Assembly: GCA_039812685.1 (NCBI GenBank)
Contig: JBDIBB010000146.1
Coordinates: forward strand, 1 to 9,296
Origin: JBDIBB01 sp039812685
GTDB taxonomy: Bacteria; Acidobacteriota; Vicinamibacteria; Vicinamibacterales; JAFNAJ01
DNA: 9,296 bases
Direction of reading: 5' to 3'
Part shown: positions 5,585 through 9,296 of the stretch, one piece after another
How the letters are laid out: the number at the start of each line of letters is the position of its first letter
How positions within the stretch are numbered: the first letter of the stretch is position 1
Notes under the pieces: generated by a model
The model's database searches: none
What the model was told of the DNA's origin: nothing
What the model saw: the letters and a program-made list of their open reading frames with translations, nothing else
Translations under genes and position numbers: made by a program

Positions 5585-6298
5585 ATGCGGACTCAGATTC
5601 AGGACGGAGACACGACCCTGAGCACACCGGCGACTTTCAATGGAAAGAAGCCCATGATTGACCCGCGGAATCTCGCAATGCTTCTCATCGATCACTAGAG
5701 CAGTCTGTTCCAACTGGTGGACGACATGCCGGCGAGCGTCCTTCGAGCCACTGTGACGGCGCTTGCCAAGGCCGCGACATTGGCCAGGATTCCGGTCATC
5801 ACGAGCGCTTCGGTACCCCAGGGTCCGAATGGCCCGCTCATTCCCGACGTGCACCAGTTCGCACCTCATGCTACCTACATCACACGTCGTGGCGAACTTC
5901 GTGCGTGGGACAGTGCGGAGTTCGTCGCGGCGGTCAAGGCCACGGGCAAGAAGCAGCTCGTCGTGGCGGGAACCCTGACGAACGTCTGCATGGCGTTTCC
6001 TGCCATCCAGGCCGCGGCCGACGGCTATCAGGTCTCTGCCCTGTTCGATGCGTCCGGCGCCAGTTCGAAGATGGCCTATGAAGCCACACTCGCCAGGATC
6101 GTCCAGGCCGGCGTCGTGCCCCTCGATCCCGGCGGCGCCGTTGCCGAACTCGAGGCGACGTTGAATCGGGACGACGTGCCGGAGTGGAACATGGCCACGG
6201 CGCACATCTACCCGAAGTATCCGTTGTTCTACGAGTCGTACGTGAAGGCGCAGGAAGTCATCACCAACAGGGAGACCCTGGACTTGGTGCGGAAGTAG
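5585..6298 (+). pseudogene. Isochorismatase-family hydrolase split by in-frame TAG
   Basis: Cysteine hydrolase of the isochorismatase/YcaC-like group, which cleaves amide, imide or vinyl-ether bonds with an Asp-Lys-Cys triad. Reading from the ATG at 5585, the frame gives TFNGKKPMIDPRNLAMLLID-H, then TAG at 5696-5698, then SSLFQLVDDMPASVL in the same frame to the TAG at 6296-6298. Relatives have Gln in this place (LLIDHQ), so one C-to-T change in CAG explains it. The catalytic Asp (in LLID) lies before the stop, the Cys (in GTLTNVCMAFPA) after it. The region where the catalytic Lys is expected reads YITRRGELRAWD, without Lys, which adds to the signs of decay. Restart at the GTG 5717 would give 193 aa lacking the Asp. 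Full length would be 237 codons. It lies 40 bases after the first NmrA-like gene and 36 before the second. Confidence 0.82.
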
Positions 6299-6334
6299 GG
6301 CGACGATGAAGACGATCGGCAAGGGGGGCGGGCG

Positions 6335-7186
6335 ATGATCGTGGTTACCGGCGCCACGGGCACGGTCGGGAGCGAGCTTCTACGCCTGCTCTCGGCACGG
6401 GGCGTGAGCGTGCGGGCGTTGTCGCGGCGGCCCGAGGCGGGCGAGCGGCTGGCCGGAGTCGACTGGGTCGCCGCCGAGCTGGCCGATCGCGATGGCCTCG
6501 CTGACGCCTTCGCCGGCGCCGAGGCGCTGTTTCTCGTCACCGGCAACGCGGACACGATGGTGCGATTGCAGACCAATGCGATCGCAGCCGCCACGCGCGC
6601 CGGGGTGCACCGGGTGATCAAGCTCTCGGCGCTGGGCGCCTCGGATCACTCGACGTCGGTGATCGGGCTGTGGCACCACAACGTCGAGCGCACGCTCGCC
6701 GATTCGGGTCTGGTCTGGACCAGTCTGCGCCCGCACGCCTTCCTGCAGAACCTGCTCGATCAAGCCGATGCGATCCGGGCCGGCCGCCTCTACTCCGCGG
6801 CCGGCGACGGGCGGGTGCCGTTCGTCGACGCCCGTGACATCGCCGCAGTCGCTGCCGAGGTGCTGGTCGGCGGCGGATGGGAGGGCAAGGCGCCGGTACT
6901 CACGGGACCGGCGGCGCTCTCCTTCGCCCAGGTCGCCGACGTCCTCTCCGAGATCCTCGGCCGGCGCGTCGTCCACGTCATGGAGAGCGACGACGAGGCG
7001 TGGGCGCGCCTGCGCCGCGCCGGTCAGCCGCCGTGGCTCGTCGCCGGCCAGCTCGCGCTCTACGGCTACCAGCGCGCGGGCGGCGCCACCGCCAAGGTGT
7101 CCGACGCGGTCGATCGGATCACCGGCCGACCGCCGCGGAGCGTCGAGGAGTTCGTGCGAGATCACAGGAGGTCGTTCGCAGGGTGA
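6335..7186 (+). CDS. NmrA-like / SDR-family NAD(P)-binding protein, 283 aa
   Basis: Second atypical SDR of the cluster, resembling bacterial NmrA-like NAD(P)H:quinone-oxidoreductase-type proteins. Dinucleotide motif G-A-T-G-T-V-G at 6-12, ALSRRP (28-33) with two arginines that favour NADP(H), VIKLSALGASD (94-104) at the active-site strand, and HHNVERTLADSGLVWTSLRP (114-133), the typical NmrA helix and strand. The C-terminal part has the FVDARDIAAVAAEVL (163-177) and LTGPAALSF (189-197) segments of the family. AAGGGGGG (6321-6328) lies six bases before the ATG. It is only distantly similar to the first NmrA-like protein, so the two are not a recent duplication. It is the last gene of the presumed MarR-controlled cluster. 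Substrate unknown. Confidence 0.87.
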   Translation: MIVVTGATGTVGSELLRLLSARGVSVRALSRRPEAGERLAGVDWVAAELADRDGLADAFAGAEALFLVTGNADTMVRLQTNAIAAATRAGVHRVIKLSALGASDHSTSVIGLWHHNVERTLADSGLVWTSLRPHAFLQNLLDQADAIRAGRLYSAAGDGRVPFVDARDIAAVAAEVLVGGGWEGKAPVLTGPAALSFAQVADVLSEILGRRVVHVMESDDEAWARLRRAGQPPWLVAGQLALYGYQRAGGATAKVSDAVDRITGRPPRSVEEFVRDHRRSFAG

Positions 7187-7189
7187 TCT

Positions 7190-7212
7190 GCGTGCGAGGC
7201 GCACCTCGACGC
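7190..7212. terminator. Hairpin between convergent genes
   Basis: GCGT-g-CGAGG (7190-7199) pairs with CCTCGACGC (7204-7212) around a CGCA loop, with one bulged G (7194): a nine-pair GC-rich stem. It starts four bases after the NmrA-like stop and sits in the 46-base gap before the stop of the convergent deaminase gene, the usual place for a two-way terminator. There is no T-run on either strand, so it would be a factor-assisted or weak terminator at best. Confidence 0.35.
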
Positions 7213-7232
7213 GCCGGCAACCCGGTCCCGCA

Positions 7233-8144
7233 TCACCCGTCCTTCCGATAGTCCACCGCGCGAAGCCTGCCCTCTTCGTCAACCACGTTCGTCTCCATCC
7301 CGGGCACGACGTCGGTGTTGTGCGCCGAGGCGCAGCGCCAGCCGTCCGGCGTCCGATGGACGACGAACGAGAAGATAGTGGTCCGCGTGCCCGGACAGGC
7401 GACGTCGCCTGTGGCCGTCTGACCGGACAGCGTCATGCGCGCGTGCACGACGACGACGTCGTTGGAGAGATGCTTCACGCGCGTCGCCCCCAGACGCAAC
7501 GTGGAGCGGTCGAAGATTCGAGCCAGGCCGTAGGCGTGCGCTCGACGGATGGCCTCGCGGTCATGCCACCACAGACCGGTGACGTTCACGAACTCGGCGT
7601 CGGCGTCGAACAGCGCAGCGATCCCGTCGGCGTCGCGCCGGTTCCACGCCTCGACGAAGGCGACAGGGACGTGCTCCGGACGGTCGAGTGGTGCTGCTAA
7701 CGCGGGCCAGGTTCTGCCGGCTCCGCTGAAATCCCTGATCGTGGTCGGGACGGGCCGGTCGGGGAGGACGTCTGTCCGGGACAGGACGGCCCATCCGTTC
7801 AGCGGGCGACTGACGTCAGACGACCGTGCGCCGGCCACGACCACGCTCACGCGCGCCAGCCTGACAGCGAAGGCGCACATCACACACGGTTCGACGCTCG
7901 TGTACATCGTGCTGCCGGTCAAGTCCGTCGATCCGAGCGAGCGTGTCGCTGCGCGCAGGGCCTCGATCTCCGCGTGGGCGGTGACGTCGCGTGCGGCTCT
8001 GACGGCTTCGACGCCTTCTCCAACGATCCGATCGTGCAGCACGACCAGCGCCCCGACCTGGGCATCGCCCGTCTCCGTTGCCTGCCGTGCCAGCTCGGTG
8101 CACCGGCGCATGTAGTGTTCGTGTGTCAGGTTTCGTTCTGTCAT
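7233..8144 (-). CDS. Nucleoside deaminase fused to SgcJ/EcaC-type NTF2-like domain, 303 aa
   Basis: Two domains in one unbroken frame. Residues about 8-140 are a CMP/dCMP-type zinc deaminase: HEHYMRRCTELARQA at the start, the catalytic H57-A-E59 and P86-C87-x2-C90, which together bind zinc and activate water. Such enzymes deaminate cytosine, guanine or related bases. Residues about 158-287 are an NTF2/SnoaL-like domain of the SgcJ/EcaC type: VAFVEAWNRRDADGIAALFDADAEFVNVTGLWWHDREAIRRAH at the start, VVVVHARMTLSG in the middle, and a terminal GWRCASAHNTDVVPG. A linker of about 20 residues joins them. The ATG at 8144 keeps the normal deaminase N-terminus; no Shine-Dalgarno is seen. The gene is convergent with the NmrA cluster. 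Substrate unknown; the NTF2 part could bind a ligand or catalyse a second step. Confidence 0.87.
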   Translation of the reverse strand: MTERNLTHEHYMRRCTELARQATETGDAQVGALVVLHDRIVGEGVEAVRAARDVTAHAEIEALRAATRSLGSTDLTGSTMYTSVEPCVMCAFAVRLARVSVVVAGARSSDVSRPLNGWAVLSRTDVLPDRPVPTTIRDFSGAGRTWPALAAPLDRPEHVPVAFVEAWNRRDADGIAALFDADAEFVNVTGLWWHDREAIRRAHAYGLARIFDRSTLRLGATRVKHLSNDVVVVHARMTLSGQTATGDVACPGTRTTIFSFVVHRTPDGWRCASAHNTDVVPGMETNVVDEEGRLRAVDYRKDG

Positions 8145-8283
8145 GGCTGGAATCGGCGCTGTGGAGAAGAGAGGCGCGTTACTCTCAGGAGCTTGAGCAC
8201 CGGCGATCGCCCTTTCTCACCATCGCCGTGTCCACGGGGCGGCCTCGTCGCATGCACCTGCTCCGGTTCGACCCTCGTCGTGG

Positions 8284-8310
8284 CGATAGGGCGCAGGACG
8301 ATAGGGCGCA
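8284..8310. repeat. Short tandem repeat, two copies of 12 bases
   Basis: CGATAGGGCGCA occurs at 8284-8295 and 8299-8310, a 15-base period with GGA between. Only two copies are present. It may be a chance or slippage duplication. Confidence 0.6.
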
Positions 8311-8413
8311 ACTGCCAGGGCGCGCCGATGCCGGATTCGATCGCAGGCCACAGTCGCCAGTCGTAGTCTACGCTCCGTGGCTCACTGGTCTTGATGAGGA
8401 GACACGGGGGACC

Positions 8414-8445
8414 CACGGTGGTTCCCGCCGTGTGCCTGCAGGCAC
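8414..8445. repeat. Two adjoining hairpins, one a perfect 14-base palindrome
   Basis: CACGGTGG (8414-8421) pairs with CCGCCGTG (8425-8432) around TTC, with one G-U pair. It is directly followed by the perfect palindrome GTGCCTGCAGGCAC (8432-8445), sharing one base. No T-run follows. They could be remains of a mobile-element end, a protein-binding site or a weak terminator. Confidence 0.5.
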
Positions 8446-8526
8446 TTGGCTACTGTGGTCCGCAGATGGGCTGTTTCGGGGCCTCCCAGGGGCAATCGTG
8501 GGGACAGGTGCCCTAGTAGTCCGCGA

Positions 8527-8581
8527 CCCCAGTCGTACGCACAATGCGACGCGCCAGCCAACATTCGCCGTATGACTGGGG
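8527..8581. repeat. 13-base inverted repeat with 29-base loop
   Basis: CCCCAGTCGTACG (8527-8539) pairs with CGTATGACTGGGG (8569-8581) over all 13 positions, with one G-U pair. Inside the loop AATG (8543-8546) can pair with CATT (8562-8565), extending the structure. The possible start codon at 8544 lies in the loop. The size resembles the hairpins of small non-autonomous repeats, but no second copy is present in the window. Confidence 0.5.
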
Positions 8582-8717
8582 CGTGCTGAACTCCCTCGCG
8601 GAGCTCCTCGACGAGCGGCTCGGGCGCGGACTCGGCTACGTGACCAAGGCCGAGGCCGAGGCCGTGCTCGGCGTGTCACCCGCTGCGTTCAATGACCAGT
8701 CGCCGGCTGCGTTCACA
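8544..8717 (+). pseudogene. Possible truncated ORF next to the IS21 end
   Basis: A frame opens at ATG 8544 and reads LNSLAELLDERLGRGL, then GYVTKAEAEAVLGVSPAAF, which looks like a helical segment with a helix-turn-helix flavour. It then passes into the repeats of the insertion sequence end, where its sequence becomes meaningless up to 8819. It may be the start of a host gene cut by the insertion. No Shine-Dalgarno is seen and the ATG lies in a hairpin loop. I do not recognise a family, and the frame may be fortuitous. Confidence 0.25.
8682..8715. repeat. Direct repeat GCTGCGTTCA, 24-base period
   Basis: GCTGCGTTCA occurs at 8682-8691 and 8706-8715, spaced 24 bases. This equals the period of the subterminal repeats at 8746-8789. 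The spacer GACCAGTCGCCG resembles GACCAGTTCGCCG between those repeats. This suggests that all four belong to one array and that the IS end extends to about 8674. Confidence 0.55.
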
Positions 8718-8745
8718 TGCGTCAACAGGGCGCCGTGGTGCTCGC

Positions 8746-8789
8746 GCCGCTCGGAAACCAGACCAGTTCGCCGCTCGGAAAGTAGACCA
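8746..8789. repeat. IS21 subterminal repeats, two 20-base copies
   Basis: Copies at 8746-8765 and 8770-8789 share GCCGCTCGGAAA followed by two variable bases and AGACCA, 18 of 20 identical, with a 24-base period. Read from the istB side they are TGGTCTNNTTTCCGAGCGGC, a pattern common near IS21-family ends, where repeats bind the IstA transposase. Confidence 0.75.
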
Positions 8790-8815
8790 CCTGAAGGGGG
8801 TCGATTCTACGCGGC

Positions 8816-8834
8816 CTGACGCCGCAGGCGTCAG
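8816..8834. repeat. Perfect hairpin over the istB stop codon
   Basis: CTGACGCC (8816-8823), GCA loop, GGCGTCAG (8827-8834): an eight-pair perfect stem. The istB TGA (8831-8833 on the minus strand) lies in one arm. There is no T-run. It could end transcription leaving the IS or block readthrough from outside. Confidence 0.5.
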
Positions 8835-9296
8835 CCCTTCGTGATCACCACGGCGTGGTGTGCCAGGCGGTCCAGCAACGCCGTCGTCGGTTTCTCATCA
8901 CCGGCGAAGACGGTGACCCAGTCGGCGAACGGCAAGTTGGTCGTCAAGACCGTGGTCCATCGCTCGTAGCGGTCCGTGAGCAGATTGAAGAGGATCTCGC
9001 CGCCGACGCGGTCAAAGGGCACAAACCCGAGCTCGTCCACGACCAGGACCTCGACCCGGAGGAGGCGCTGCTGCAGCCGGGTGAGCTCGCGCGCGTCGCG
9101 GGCCTCCAGCAACTGCCGCACGAGATCGGCGGCCCGCGTGAAGAGCACGCGTCGCTTCTGGCGGGTGGCTTCCACGCCCAGCGCGATGGCCAAGTGCGTC
9201 TTGCCGGTCCCGATGGGCCCCGCGAAGATCAGATTCTCCGGGGCGGTCACCCACTGGCCGCGGGCGAGCGTGTGGATCGGTGTCGCGGTCACCCCC
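8831..9296 (-). CDS. istB: IstB-like ATPase of IS21-family element, 5' end outside window
   Basis: AAA+ helper ATPase that assists the IstA transposase by binding DNA and promoting transposition. The visible C-terminal 154 or so residues contain Walker A (GPIGTGKTH), LLEARDARELTRLQQRLLRVEVLVVDELGF with Walker B (VLVVDE), the IstB-typical GGEILFNLLTDRYE and TVLTTNLPFADWVTVF, and the end LLDRLAHHAVVITKG. Complete IstB proteins have about 250 aa, so roughly 95 N-terminal residues lie beyond 9296. The frame is open to the window edge, and the GTG near 9290-9292 is not the real start. No frameshift is visible. Confidence 0.93.
   Translation of the reverse strand, partial: GVTATPIHTLARGQWVTAPENLIFAGPIGTGKTHLAIALGVEATRQKRRVLFTRAADLVRQLLEARDARELTRLQQRLLRVEVLVVDELGFVPFDRVGGEILFNLLTDRYERWTTVLTTNLPFADWVTVFAGDEKPTTALLDRLAHHAVVITKG

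Larger units (their letters stand above)
8145..8543. other. Gene-poor repeat-bearing stretch
   Basis: About 400 bases with no recognised gene. Frames on both strands (for example 8078-8575 plus and 8141-8416 minus) show no family pattern. The minus one ends in an ATGA overlap with the deaminase start, but its Arg/Pro-rich sequence looks non-coding. Small repeats and hairpins are listed separately. It must also carry the deaminase promoter, but I see no convincing -35/-10 pair on the minus strand. Confidence 0.45.
8674..9296 (-). mobile_element. IS21-family insertion sequence, right-end portion (partial)
   Basis: The visible part holds the C-terminal three-fifths or so of istB on the minus strand and, beyond its stop, the element's end with the multiple subterminal repeats typical of IS21 (transposase-binding sites). 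In IS21 elements the order is istA-istB, so this is the istB-side end, and istA lies beyond position 9296. The exact tip is uncertain. Candidates starting with TG are 8674 (TGTCACCCGC), which includes the GCTGCGTTCA repeats, or 8718 (TGCGTCAACA), which excludes them. The target duplication cannot be checked because the other end is outside the window. Confidence 0.75.

Noticed and set aside
5696..5698. Amber stop as programmed recoding
   Set aside because: Neighbouring genes end in TAG, the expected catalytic Lys is also missing, and a single CAG-to-TAG change is simpler; readthrough is kept only as a testable alternative.
8284..8310. Two 12-base repeats as a CRISPR array
   Set aside because: Only two copies with a 3-base spacer; CRISPR units have spacers of about 30 bases.
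8141..8416. 91-codon minus-strand frame whose TGA overlaps the deaminase ATG
   Set aside because: The ATGA junction is suggestive, but the product has no recognisable domain, an Arg/Pro-rich tail, and no ribosome site; the overlap may be chance.

Overview
The window is 9.3 kb of GC-rich (by eye about two-thirds G+C) bacterial chromosomal DNA. Gene density is high, with 4-base gene overlaps, many GTG/ATG starts and Shine-Dalgarno sites of the GGAG/GAGGGG type. No marker gene allows a firm placement. The gene mix and composition would fit a soil bacterium such as an Acidobacteriota/Vicinamibacteria or deltaproteobacterial-type lineage, but this is only a guess.

Layout: (1) 16-348, a small conserved-looking hypothetical protein. 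(2) 521-2762, a tightly overlapping three-gene phospholipid module: a YnbA-like CDP-alcohol phosphatidyltransferase with an altered catalytic motif, a PlsC-type 1-acylglycerol-3-phosphate acyltransferase and a CdsA-type phosphatidate cytidylyltransferase. Together they could take lysophosphatidate to phosphatidate, then CDP-diacylglycerol, then a finished phospholipid of unknown head group. (3) 2763-3267, a stretch without a convincing gene that contains the 5' half of a serine-type tRNA gene ending near the anticodon. (4) 3268-3834, a ParD/ParE toxin-antitoxin pair behind a promoter whose -35 box lies in a 15-base palindrome. (5) 4166-7186, a same-strand cluster: a MarR regulator with a perfect 16-base palindrome over its own promoter, an NmrA-like NAD(P)-binding protein, an isochorismatase-family hydrolase broken by one in-frame TAG, and a second NmrA-like protein. 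(6) 7233-8144 on the minus strand, an unusual fusion of a zinc nucleoside deaminase to an SgcJ/EcaC-type NTF2-like domain, converging on the cluster with a hairpin between them. (7) 8145-8673, a gene-poor stretch with several inverted and direct repeats and a short ORF that may be cut off. (8) about 8674-9296, one end of an IS21-family insertion sequence with subterminal repeats and the 3' part of istB, which runs off the window.

The half tRNA, toxin-antitoxin pair, regulator-plus-oxidoreductase cluster with a dead gene, and IS21 end suggest that the DNA to the right of the lipid operon is accessory and has been rearranged. The lipid operon is the best candidate for a coherent, poorly characterised pathway. 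The deaminase-NTF2 fusion is the most unusual single protein.
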